This document shows, piece by piece, positions 6,014 to 13,943 of a stretch of 14,033 nt of DNA. Made by a program: the position numbers and the translations under genes. Source of the stretch: Saprospiraceae bacterium (GTDB taxonomy: Bacteria; Bacteroidota; Bacteroidia; Chitinophagales; Saprospiraceae); NCBI GenBank assembly GCA_015494245.1, contig WGBN01000118.1:1-14033 (forward strand). Reading direction: 5' to 3'. Numbering within the stretch: position 1 is the first letter of the stretch; each line of letters opens with the position of its first letter. A model generated the notes under the pieces. That model made no database searches. It had not been told where the DNA came from and worked only from the letters and a program-made list of their open reading frames with translations.

Positions 6014-7018
6014 ATGAAGTATTTACCCATCCTTGTTGTTTTGTTGTACTCCTGTGGCATGCCCTCGGCGGGGCATTTGAGCCGTGGGAGCGAGGGCGTC
6101 GTCTTGGAGGAACCGGATTACAGCCGGCCGGATGCCTGGGCGGCTTTGCCTTTCAGGGAAGATGCGGCTGACAAGACGCCGGGCTCTTTAAAGGACCGTC
6201 AGGCTGAGGCCCGGGCCGATGTGTTTTACATCTACCCAACCATTTACGTGGGGAGAGGGAAGTTGTGGAATGCCGATGTCTATGATGAGCAAATGAACAG
6301 AAAAATAGACAGCAGTGCCATCAAGTACCAGGCCAGTCTTTTTAATGGCGTGGGGCGGGTCTTTTCTCCCCGCTATCGCCAGGCCCATTTGCGGGCTTTT
6401 TACACAGATGCGGATAATGAAGATGCCAGAGAGGCTCTGAAGTTGGCTTATGCTGATGTGGTAAAGGCTTTTACTTACTATTTGGAGCACTACAATCAGG
6501 GGCGCCCCATCATCATTGCGGGACACAGCCAGGGGGCTTTGATGAGCATGTGGTTGCTAAGGGATTTTTTTGACGGCAAGCCCTTGCGCAAGCAGTTGGT
6601 GGCAGCCTACCTTGCAGGCTGGCCGGTGAAGAAAGACCAATACGAGACCATTCCCGTCTGCGAAAGGCCGGAGCAAACGGGCTGCTTCTGCAGTTGGCGG
6701 AGTTTTCGCTATGGCTATGTGCCTCGCAAATTTCCTCTGGGCGATACCATTGCCGTCGTGAATCCCCTGAGTTGGCAGACGGATGAATCCTATGTGCCCG
6801 CCTCTGAGAGCAAGGGCAGTGTGTTGCGCGATTTTGAGACCATTTATCCGGGCATAGCCGATGCGCAGATTGTGAATGGCATTTTGTGGCTGCACAAACC
6901 CAAATTTCCGGGCAGCATTTTTGTCGTGCGCCGCAATTATCACGTGGCTGATTTTAACTTTTTCTACCTCGATGTGCGGGAGAATGCCCGTCGCCGGGTA
7001 GAGGCTTTTTTGGAATGA
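6014..7018 (+). CDS. DUF3089 family alpha/beta-hydrolase-like lipoprotein
   Basis: 334 residues. The N-terminus 'MKYLPILVVLLYSCG' looks like a lipoprotein signal with the lipid-bearing Cys at C14, so the protein is probably tethered in the cell envelope. The body is a DUF3089 domain: 'ADVFYIYPTIYVGRGKLWNA' (first strand), 'FSPRYRQAHLRAFY', and 'RPIIIAGHSQGALMSMWLLR' with the nucleophile S172 in a GHSQG elbow. Near the end 'NYHVADFNFFYLDVRENARR' contains H310, where the family has its catalytic His. Length and layout are normal. Members are thought to be serine hydrolases (lipase or esterase-like), but no substrate is established to my knowledge. A cluster of cysteines ('PVCERPEQTGCFCSWRSF') in the middle may form disulfides. 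The stop lies three bases before rarA, so the two are likely co-transcribed, though I see no functional connection. Confidence 0.88.
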   Translation: MKYLPILVVLLYSCGMPSAGHLSRGSEGVVLEEPDYSRPDAWAALPFREDAADKTPGSLKDRQAEARADVFYIYPTIYVGRGKLWNADVYDEQMNRKIDSSAIKYQASLFNGVGRVFSPRYRQAHLRAFYTDADNEDAREALKLAYADVVKAFTYYLEHYNQGRPIIIAGHSQGALMSMWLLRDFFDGKPLRKQLVAAYLAGWPVKKDQYETIPVCERPEQTGCFCSWRSFRYGYVPRKFPLGDTIAVVNPLSWQTDESYVPASESKGSVLRDFETIYPGIADAQIVNGILWLHKPKFPGSIFVVRRNYHVADFNFFYLDVRENARRRVEAFLE

Positions 7019-7021
7019 ATC

Positions 7022-8308
7022 ATGCAAAGACCTCTGGCAGAACGCATGCGCCCGACCTCTCTTGAGGGCTATGTCGGGCAGGAACACCTCACCGGCCCCG
7101 AGGGCATTTTGCGGCGGGCTTTACAGAAGGGTGCGCATTTGCCCTCCTTCATTTTGTGGGGCCCGCCCGGCACGGGGAAGACGACTTTGGCGACCATCAT
7201 CGCCCATCAGTTGCAGCGCCCTTTTTTGAGTTTGAATGCCGTGCATTCGGGTGTGAAAGACATTCGCGAGGCCATCCAAAAAGCTCAAAAACAGCAGTTT
7301 TTCGACCGGGCAGGGCCAATCCTGTTTATTGATGAGATTCACCGCTTCAGCAAGTCGCAGCAGGATGCTCTGCTCAGTGCTGTGGAGAAAGGCATCATCA
7401 CCCTCATCGGCGCTACTACGGAAAATCCCTCTTTTGAGGTCATTTCACCTCTGCTATCGCGTTGTCAGGTCTATACCCTCAACGCTTTGGACAGGGAAGC
7501 CCTGGAGTTGCTGGCCCGGCGCGCACTCGAACAGGATGACATTTTGCGAAAGCTGAATATCGAACTGCGCGAAACCAACGCCCTTTTCCGCCTTTCCGGA
7601 GGGGATGCCCGAAAGTTGTACAATCTGTTGGAACTCAGTGCCGAGCAATGTGAAGAGGGCGAAAAGCTCGTCATTACCGATGAGCTCATCTCGCGTCTGG
7701 CACATCGCTATGTGGGGCGTTATGACAAGGGCGGCGAGCAACACTACGACCTGGCTTCGGCTTTCATCAAGTCCATACGCGGCTCTGACCCCAATGCTGC
7801 GCTTTACTGGCTGGCGCGCATGTTAGAGGGAGGGGAGGATGTGAAATTCATTGCCCGTCGCCTGGTGATTTCTGCTTCTGAAGACATCGGCCTGGCCAAC
7901 CCCAATGCCCTGCTCATGGCAACTCAGGCGTTTCAGGCCGTGCAGATGATTGGCATGCCCGAGGCCCGCATCATCCTTTCAGAAGCGACCATTTACCTGG
8001 CCACTTCGCCCAAGAGCAATTCCGCTTATCTGGCCATTGACAAGGCTTTGGATGCCGTCCGCTCAGGTGATGACCCGCCGGTGCCATTGGCTTTGCGCAA
8101 TGCTCCGACCAAGCTGATGAAGCAATTGGGCTACGGGAAAGACTACCGCTATGCCCATCAGTACGAAGGTCATTTCGTCGAAGCCGACTACCTGCCCGAA
8201 GCGCTCAAAGACGCCGTCTTCTACGAACCGGCCGACAACCCCCATGAAAATAAAATCCTCGAACGCCTGAAGCGCTGGTGGAAGAAGAAGTATGGCAAGG
8301 GCCAATGA
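7022..8308 (+). CDS. rarA: Replication-associated recombination protein A (RarA/MgsA), AAA+ ATPase
   Basis: A 428-residue clamp-loader-like AAA+ ATPase that acts as a tetramer at stalled replication forks and DNA ends. The start 'MQRPLAERMRPTSLEGYVGQ' is the standard family N-terminus, so the ATG at 7022 is secure. Walker A is GPPGTGKTT (residues 47-55); Walker B is 'ILFIDEIHRFSKSQQD' with D104/E105; sensor 1 is in 'LIGATTENPSF' (129-139); and an Arg finger lies in 'SPLLSRCQVY'. After the lid, the C-terminal MgsA domain shows 'DLASAFIKSIRGSDPNAALY', 'RRLVISASEDIGLANPNAL' and 'PLALRNAPTKLMKQLGYG', typical of the tetramerisation region. Full length, ending in a basic tail (RWWKKKYGKGQ). The gene follows the DUF3089 gene by three bases and probably shares its transcript. 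Confidence 0.96.
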   Translation: MQRPLAERMRPTSLEGYVGQEHLTGPEGILRRALQKGAHLPSFILWGPPGTGKTTLATIIAHQLQRPFLSLNAVHSGVKDIREAIQKAQKQQFFDRAGPILFIDEIHRFSKSQQDALLSAVEKGIITLIGATTENPSFEVISPLLSRCQVYTLNALDREALELLARRALEQDDILRKLNIELRETNALFRLSGGDARKLYNLLELSAEQCEEGEKLVITDELISRLAHRYVGRYDKGGEQHYDLASAFIKSIRGSDPNAALYWLARMLEGGEDVKFIARRLVISASEDIGLANPNALLMATQAFQAVQMIGMPEARIILSEATIYLATSPKSNSAYLAIDKALDAVRSGDDPPVPLALRNAPTKLMKQLGYGKDYRYAHQYEGHFVEADYLPEALKDAVFYEPADNPHENKILERLKRWWKKKYGKGQ

Positions 8309-8334
8309 GAGCTATAGGTGAAAGCTTGGTTAAG

Positions 8335-8363
8335 TTGGCATTCCCCAAAAAAACGTATCTTTG
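8335..8363 (+). promoter_or_regulatory. Bacteroidota-type promoter for parE-lon
   Basis: TTG at 8335-8337 and TATCTTTG at 8356-8363 are separated by 18 bases, close to the Bacteroidota TTG-N19-21-TAnnTTTG arrangement. The remaining 8309-8435 gap contains no hairpin terminator that I can see for rarA. It does contain a 19-codon leader ORF at 8367-8426 (see findings). Confidence 0.65.
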
Positions 8364-8435
8364 CGGATGATGCTCAACTCATTTTTTAGGGCATGGGTTT
8401 GTGTTGTGTCTCTTGTGAAAAAGTAGCTTTTCATT

Positions 8436-10307
8436 ATGGCAGAAAAGACGGTTCGTTATACCGAAGAAAACATCATATCCTTAGACTGGAAGGAGCATAT
8501 CCGCATGAGGCCGGGTATGTACATCGGGAAGTTGGGCGATGGCACAGCTCCCGATGACGGCATTTACGTCTTGCTCAAAGAGGTTCTGGACAACTCCATA
8601 GACGAATACGTCATGGGCTATGGACGGGAGATCGTCGTTAAGCTCAGCAAAGACGGCACTTTGGAAGTGCGCGACTACGGCCGCGGCATTCCGCTGGGTA
8701 AAGTGGTGGAGTGTGTCTCCAAAATCAATACCGGCGGTAAGTATGATTCCAAGGCCTTTAAGAAATCGGTGGGTCTCAACGGCGTGGGTACCAAGGCCGT
8801 GAATGCCCTGTCCAGTCGTTTTGTGGTGAAATCGGTGCGCGACGGGAAGATGAAGGTGGCTGAGTTTGAGCGCGGGGAGAAGATTAAGGAACACCGTTTA
8901 GCAAAGACCAAAGAAGCCAATGGAACGACCGTCATTTTCACTCCTGATGAAGAGATTTTTCCCAATTACAGTTTCCGGGAGCAGTACATCGAGGATCAGC
9001 TTTGGAATTACGCCTATCTGAATGCGGGTTTGAAGCTGCGCTTCAACGGCAAGCTGATCCATTCGCGCCACGGTCTGAAGGATTTGCTCGAGCGCAAGAC
9101 GGCCAATGAGCAGTTGCGCTATCCCATCATCCACCTGAAGGGAGATGATGTGGAAGTAGCCATTACCCACGGCCAGCATTACGGAGAGCAATACTATTCT
9201 TTTGTGAACGGCCAGTACACCACCCAGGGCGGTACGCATCTGGCTGCTTTTAAAGAGGCCTTCGTCAAGACGGTGCGCGAGTTTTACAACAAGAACTACG
9301 ATGCCCGCGACATTCGCGCCTCCATCATCGCTGCCGTCAGCTTGCGGGTGGAGGAGCCGGTTTTTGAATCGCAAACCAAAACCAAGCTGGGCTCAGTGGA
9401 CATGGGCCCGGGAGGTCCGAGCATTCGCGCTTTTATGACGGATTTCCTCAAGCGTCATCTCGACAATTTTCTGCACAAAAACAAGGAGACGGCTGCAGCG
9501 CTGCAAAAGCGCATTTTGCAGTCGGAACGGGAGCGCAAGGAAATTGCCGGCATCAAAAAGCTGGCCAATCAGCGCGCCAAGAAAGCCAATCTGCACAACA
9601 AAAAACTGCGCGACTGCCGCCTGCACTTCAACGATACCGGCCGCAACAGCAAGGAGGAAGACCGCCTGAAAACCACCCTCTTTATTACCGAAGGGGACTC
9701 TGCCAGCGGCTCCATCACCAAAGCGCGCGATGTGCAGACTCAGGCCGTTTTCAGCCTGCGGGGCAAGCCGCTCAATTGCTATGGGCTGAGCCGCAAGGTG
9801 GTCTATCAAAATGAGGAGTTCAATCTCCTCCAGCACGCCCTCAACATAGAGGATGGTCTCGACGGCCTGCGCTACAATCGCGTCGTCATCGCTACGGATG
9901 CCGATGTGGACGGCATGCACATACGCTTGCTGTTGCTGACTTTCTTCCTGCAGTTCTTTCCCGATCTGGTGCGCGAAGGGCATCTCTACATCCTCGAAAC
10001 GCCCCTCTTTCGCGTGCGCGACAAGCAGCAGACTTTCTACTGCTACTCCGAATCCGAAAAACAGGCAGCCATAGAACAACTCAAGGGCAAGCCGGAAATC
10101 ACCCGCTTTAAGGGGCTGGGGGAAATCTCCCCCTCGGAGTTTGGAGATTTCATTGGAGAGAACATCCGTTTGGAGCCGGTGCTGCTGAGGGAGCATACTC
10201 AATTAGATGAAGTGTTGGCTTATTACATGGGTAAAAACACTCCGGCCCGTCAGACGTTTATTATTGAGAACCTGAGACTTGAAAAAGAAGGCGCATGGAT
10301 TTTTTAA
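8436..10307 (+). CDS. parE: DNA topoisomerase IV subunit B (ParE), GyrB/ParE family
   Basis: The 623-residue ATPase subunit of a type IIA topoisomerase, needed to unlink daughter chromosomes. GHKL ATPase motifs: 'LLKEVLDNSIDEYV' with E49 and N53, 'VRDYGRGIPLGK', and 'GLNGVGTKAVNALS'. The transducer domain has QTKTKLGS with its ATP-sensing Lys. The TOPRIM domain has 'ITEGDSASGSITKAR' (E419) and 'ATDADVDGMHIR' (D488, D490, D492, the Mg ligands); the C-terminal part includes 'RFKGLGEISPSEFGDFI'. The length and the compact DDGIYVLLKEV N-terminus fit Bacteroidota ParE better than GyrB; GyrB in this phylum has, as I recall, a different N-terminal segment. The partner subunit gene (parC) is not next to it; lon starts inside its last 13 bases instead. 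A promoter with TATCTTTG lies 72 nt before the start. Confidence 0.9.
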   Translation: MAEKTVRYTEENIISLDWKEHIRMRPGMYIGKLGDGTAPDDGIYVLLKEVLDNSIDEYVMGYGREIVVKLSKDGTLEVRDYGRGIPLGKVVECVSKINTGGKYDSKAFKKSVGLNGVGTKAVNALSSRFVVKSVRDGKMKVAEFERGEKIKEHRLAKTKEANGTTVIFTPDEEIFPNYSFREQYIEDQLWNYAYLNAGLKLRFNGKLIHSRHGLKDLLERKTANEQLRYPIIHLKGDDVEVAITHGQHYGEQYYSFVNGQYTTQGGTHLAAFKEAFVKTVREFYNKNYDARDIRASIIAAVSLRVEEPVFESQTKTKLGSVDMGPGGPSIRAFMTDFLKRHLDNFLHKNKETAAALQKRILQSERERKEIAGIKKLANQRAKKANLHNKKLRDCRLHFNDTGRNSKEEDRLKTTLFITEGDSASGSITKARDVQTQAVFSLRGKPLNCYGLSRKVVYQNEEFNLLQHALNIEDGLDGLRYNRVVIATDADVDGMHIRLLLLTFFLQFFPDLVREGHLYILETPLFRVRDKQQTFYCYSESEKQAAIEQLKGKPEITRFKGLGEISPSEFGDFIGENIRLEPVLLREHTQLDEVLAYYMGKNTPARQTFIIENLRLEKEGAWIF

Positions 10308-12766
10308 AGGATTTGTTCTTTTTGGAAGGAGATGAATTTAGTGGAGAAGGCGGCATGGCGTCCATCTTTTCCATGGAACAGGAAGACGAAACGGCAGAAG
10401 GGGAGAAGTACCCCAAGAAACTACCCATTCTGGTTGTTCGCAATACCGTTTTATTTCCCGGAGTCATCATCCCCATCAATGTAGGGCGGCCACGCTCTTT
10501 GGAGGCCATTCAGAAGGCCTACCAAATGGAAGGCCGCTATGTGGCTGTGCTTGCGCAAATGGAAAGCAGCATAGAGCGCCCGGAATTGGACGACATTTAT
10601 CGCGTGGGTACCATAGCCCGCATCTTGAAGATCATCCATTTGCCGGACGGCACCTCGACGGCTGTTTTGCAGGGGCGTCGCCGCTTTCGGCTGGTGGAGC
10701 TGACCAAAGAAATTCCCTATCTCGAGGGCAAAGTTGTGGCTTTGCCTCATGAAAAGGTCAAGAACAAGGTAATGCTGAAGGCCATGGTGTCCAGCATCCT
10801 GGATGAGATGGCGGAGATCGTAGAGCTTTCGCCTCACATTCCGCCCGAGGCTATGGCCATGTTGCAAAACATTACCAACCACCGCTTTTTGCTCAATTTC
10901 CTGGCTTCCAATTTCGTAGATGCCAAGGTGTCCGAAAAGCAGGCACTGCTGGAAATGAACGATATGGAGGCCAAGGCCAAAAGGATACTCGAAGCCCTTC
11001 GCGGCCAGTTGCAGGTTCTGGAAATCAAAGACCAGATTGAAAGCAAGGTGCGTTCGGACATCGAGAAGCAGCAGCGCGATTATTTCCTCAATCAGCAGCT
11101 CAAAACCATTCAGGAAGAGCTGGGGCAGGACCCGCAAACCGAGGCCGTACAGCGCTTGCGCGAACGCGCCGAAAAGAAAGACTGGCCGGAGTATGTCGCC
11201 AAGCATTTCGAGCGGGAGCTCAATCGCCTGCTCCGCATGAATCCGCAGATTCCGGACTATTCCATACAGCTCAATTACCTGGAGTTTATCCTCGACCTGC
11301 CCTGGAATACCTACTCCCAGGACAATTTTGACCTCCGCAAGGTCAAGGAAGTGCTGGACTCCGACCACTATGGCCTGGAGAAAGTCAAGGAGCGCATTCT
11401 GGAACATCTGGCAGTCTTGAAGTTGAAAGGCGATATGAAGGCGCCCATTCTTTGCCTGGTGGGCCCTCCGGGTGTGGGAAAAACCTCGCTGGGCCGCTCG
11501 GTTGCGCGGGCTTTGAACCGCAGTTTTATACGCATGTCTCTGGGTGGCTTGCACGACGAGTCGGAAATACGCGGGCATCGCAAGACGTATATCGGAGCCA
11601 TGCCCGGCCGCATTTTGCAGAGCATCAAAAAGGCGGGGACTTCCAATCCCGTCTTTATTCTGGACGAGATAGACAAGGTGGGGAAAACCTTTAGAGGCGA
11701 CCCTTCTTCGGCTCTGCTCGAGGTGCTGGACCCCGAGCAAAATACCTCCTTTTACGACAACTACTTAGAGCTGGAGTACGACCTTTCCAAGGTGCTGTTC
11801 ATCGCTACGGCCAATAGCCTGGGGTCTATCCAACCGGCCCTGCGCGACCGTATGGAGATCATCTGGATCAGCGGTTACTCCACCGAAGAAAAAGTGCAAA
11901 TTGCCCGTCGCCACCTCATCCCCAAGCAACGCGAAAACCACGGCTTAAAAGCCAAGCAGGTCAACATTACAACTCCGGCTATCAGGGCCATCATACGCAG
12001 CTATACGCGGGAATCAGGCGTGCGCAATTTAGACCGGCTCATCGCTGCGGTGATGCGTTATGTGGCCAAAAAAGTGGCTATGAAGGAGTCTTACGACAAA
12101 TCCATCAAGCCGCAACAGCTCAAGGAAATTCTCGGCGCTCCCCGCTATATCAATGACGAGTACATCGCCATTGAAGAACCCGGCGTGGCCATTGGCCTGG
12201 CGTGGACCAGCGTGGGAGGCGAAATCTTTGTCATTGAGGTCAGTCTCAGCAAGGGACGTGGCCGGCTCACCCTTACGGGAAATTTGGGGAATGTGATGAA
12301 GGAATCGGCCACTACTGCTTTGAGTTACCTCAAGGCCCATTGCGATGAGCTCGACATTCCCTACGAGTTGTTCGACAAGAGGGACATCCACATCCACATC
12401 CCCGAAGGGGCCATCCCGAAAGAAGGCCCCTCTGCCGGCATTGCTCTGCTGACGGCCCTGACCTCGGCTTTTACCGGACGCAAATTGCGGCCCTATGTGG
12501 CTATGACCGGAGAGATTACCCTGCTCGGCCGCGTACTTCCTGTGGGCGGTATCAAAGAGAAAATTCTCGCCGCCAAACGCTCGGGCATTAAGGAGGTCAT
12601 CCTTTGCAAAGAGAATCAGAAAGACATCGAAGAGATCAAGCCCGAGTACATCAAAGGGGTAAAGTTTCACTATGTGGAGCGGGCCGAAGAGGTGTTGGCT
12701 CTCGCTTTGCGCAAACGGAGGGGCCGCAAGAAGAAAAAGGCAGATACAACGAAAAAGGAGAAGTAG
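10295..12766 (+). CDS. lon: ATP-dependent protease Lon (LonA)
   Basis: An 823-residue cytosolic AAA+ serine protease that degrades misfolded and regulatory proteins. Parts in order: an acidic N-terminal extension; a LON substrate-binding domain from 'LPILVVRNTVLFPGVIIPIN' (about 43-250); a coiled-coil-rich linker ('QQRDYFLNQQLKTIQEELGQ'); an AAA+ domain with Walker A GPPGVGKTS (390-398) and Walker B 'VFILDEIDKVG' (D457/E458); and a protease domain with catalytic S713 in 'PKEGPSAGIALLT' and its Lys partner in GGIKEK (K756 by spacing from the Ser). It ends in a strongly basic tail ('LRKRRGRKKKKADTTKKEK'). The ATG at 10295 overlaps the end of parE by 13 nt, which suggests coupled expression. ATGs at 10355 and 10373 are alternatives that would still keep the LON domain, but the longer start resembles N-termini of other Bacteroidota Lon proteins as I recall them. 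Confidence 0.96.
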   Translation: MDFLKDLFFLEGDEFSGEGGMASIFSMEQEDETAEGEKYPKKLPILVVRNTVLFPGVIIPINVGRPRSLEAIQKAYQMEGRYVAVLAQMESSIERPELDDIYRVGTIARILKIIHLPDGTSTAVLQGRRRFRLVELTKEIPYLEGKVVALPHEKVKNKVMLKAMVSSILDEMAEIVELSPHIPPEAMAMLQNITNHRFLLNFLASNFVDAKVSEKQALLEMNDMEAKAKRILEALRGQLQVLEIKDQIESKVRSDIEKQQRDYFLNQQLKTIQEELGQDPQTEAVQRLRERAEKKDWPEYVAKHFERELNRLLRMNPQIPDYSIQLNYLEFILDLPWNTYSQDNFDLRKVKEVLDSDHYGLEKVKERILEHLAVLKLKGDMKAPILCLVGPPGVGKTSLGRSVARALNRSFIRMSLGGLHDESEIRGHRKTYIGAMPGRILQSIKKAGTSNPVFILDEIDKVGKTFRGDPSSALLEVLDPEQNTSFYDNYLELEYDLSKVLFIATANSLGSIQPALRDRMEIIWISGYSTEEKVQIARRHLIPKQRENHGLKAKQVNITTPAIRAIIRSYTRESGVRNLDRLIAAVMRYVAKKVAMKESYDKSIKPQQLKEILGAPRYINDEYIAIEEPGVAIGLAWTSVGGEIFVIEVSLSKGRGRLTLTGNLGNVMKESATTALSYLKAHCDELDIPYELFDKRDIHIHIPEGAIPKEGPSAGIALLTALTSAFTGRKLRPYVAMTGEITLLGRVLPVGGIKEKILAAKRSGIKEVILCKENQKDIEEIKPEYIKGVKFHYVERAEEVLALALRKRRGRKKKKADTTKKEK

Positions 12767-12820
12767 GGGTCGTTATACTCAAAGAAGGTGATTTGGGCAG
12801 CGCAAGCCGCCCAATGCAAT

Positions 12821-13489
12821 ATGACTCAACCGTTTTTTATGCAAGTTTTTTCCATAAAGATTTTTTTCGTGTTGACGCTGTTGGTGTCGGCTCACATCTC
12901 ATGGGCTCAACAGCGACCCCGCCCTCTGCAGCTCAGTGGCCTGGTGCTGGATGGCACGGAAGATCGTCTGTTGCCGGTGGGCTATGCCAATATTTACGTC
13001 ATGGGCAAAGGGCGTGGCACTTACAGCGACTACAACGGCTTTTTTTCTCTCGTGGTGGAGCGGGGCGATTCTCTGGAATTTTCGGCCATAGGTTATAAGA
13101 CCGTTTATTTTGTGGTGCCCGATTCCATGTCGGATGACCGCTACTCCATGGTACAACTGATGACGGAGGACACCGTCAACCTGCCCACTGCTGTGGTTTT
13201 TCCCTGGCCCAGCAAGGAGCATTTTAAGCTGGAGTTTCTCGCCATGGATGTCTCGGCCGAAATGCAGGAACGCGCCATGCGCAACCTGGCCAACGAGCGC
13301 TTGCGCGACATGCAGGTCGGCGTGCAAATGGATGCCAACGAAAACGCCGACTACTACCTGCGTCAACAGGCTAACAGGAATTACTACATCGGCCAGACGC
13401 CCCCCATGAACATTTTCAACCCCCTGGCGTGGAAGGAGTTTTTCGACGCCTGGAAGCGGGGAGACTTTAAGAAAAAAGGCAATCGGTGA
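12821..13489 (+). CDS. Secreted protein with a carboxypeptidase-regulatory-like beta domain
   Basis: 222 residues from this ATG. The hydrophobic segment 'IKIFFVLTLLVSAHISWAQQ' is a Sec signal peptide with a likely cut after A29. The next roughly 90 residues ('LQLSGLVLDGTEDRLLPVGY', then ANIYVMGKGRGTYSDYNGFF and LVVERGDSLEFSAIGY) have the pattern of CarboxypepD_reg-like domains: G-x-V/L-x-D at the start, a 'plpyAnI' strand, 'G-T-x-S-D-x-x-G-x-F' and 'l-x-f-s-a-i-G-Y'. These beta-sandwich domains are common in Bacteroidota envelope proteins. The C-terminal part (about 145-222) is charged and probably helical, with 'NIFNPLAWKEFFDAWKRGDF' near the end. No TonB-dependent channel follows, so this is a stand-alone protein. 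A GTG at 12788 and an ATG at 12839 are alternative starts; the latter gives the more typical signal peptide. It lies 54 bp after lon and overlaps tsaE by four bases. Precise role unknown. Confidence 0.82.
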   Translation: MTQPFFMQVFSIKIFFVLTLLVSAHISWAQQRPRPLQLSGLVLDGTEDRLLPVGYANIYVMGKGRGTYSDYNGFFSLVVERGDSLEFSAIGYKTVYFVVPDSMSDDRYSMVQLMTEDTVNLPTAVVFPWPSKEHFKLEFLAMDVSAEMQERAMRNLANERLRDMQVGVQMDANENADYYLRQQANRNYYIGQTPPMNIFNPLAWKEFFDAWKRGDFKKKGNR

Positions 13490-13914
13490 AGCGCGAAACC
13501 AGGGTGGCCTCGGTAGAAGAACTTCCCCTTTTGGCCCGGGAGCTGATAGCATTTGCCGAAAGGCAACACATCAAAAATATTTTCTTTTACGGCGACCTCG
13601 GTTCGGGGAAAACCACCTTCATACAGCACCTTTGTCGCGAACTGGGCTGTGTGGACGTGGTGAGCAGCCCTACCTTTGCTCTCATCAATGAATACGCATG
13701 CAGCGGAGGAAAGCCCGTCTATCACATGGACCTCTACCGCCTGAAGAGTGCGGAAGAAGCCCGCGATATCGGTGTGGAGGAATATTTGTTTGAGGATGCT
13801 TATTGCTTCGTGGAGTGGCCTGAGTTGATTGAGCATTTGGCGCAAGCCGGTGAAGCGCTGAAAATCGGTATAGAGATTATGCCTGATTCTACCCGAAAAT
13901 TTGTACTTTTGTAG
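13486..13914 (+). CDS. tsaE: tRNA N6-threonylcarbamoyladenosine biosynthesis ATPase TsaE
   Basis: 142 residues, a small P-loop ATPase that works with TsaB and TsaD (and threonylcarbamoyl-AMP from TsaC) to make t6A37 in ANN-decoding tRNAs. Seen: Walker A GDLGSGKTT (36-44), 'VVSSPTFALINEY' (58-70), 'YHMDLYRLKSAEE' with D82, and 'CFVEWPELIEHL' with E110 and W111, the standard order for this family at about its usual length. The GTG start overlaps the previous stop (GTGA), so the gene is translationally coupled to the secreted beta-domain protein. The end of the gene contains a promoter-like TACTTTTG for the next gene. tsaB and tsaD are not in the window. Confidence 0.96.
   Translation: MKRETRVASVEELPLLARELIAFAERQHIKNIFFYGDLGSGKTTFIQHLCRELGCVDVVSSPTFALINEYACSGGKPVYHMDLYRLKSAEEARDIGVEEYLFEDAYCFVEWPELIEHLAQAGEALKIGIEIMPDSTRKFVLL
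13904..13911 (+). promoter_or_regulatory. Bacteroidota-type -7 element upstream of the 13944 gene
   Basis: TACTTTTG fits TAnnTTTG and overlaps the last codons of tsaE, 32 nt before the ATG at 13944. A clear -33 TTG at the right distance is not seen. Confidence 0.5.
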
Positions 13915-13943
13915 CGCTTGAATGGCCTTTTAACTCTTCCGCT

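Noticed and set aside
10451..11740. Long 429-codon frame on the minus strand inside lon
   Set aside because: It is antisense to well-conserved lon motifs, has a composition typical of a shadow frame and shows no recognisable domain.
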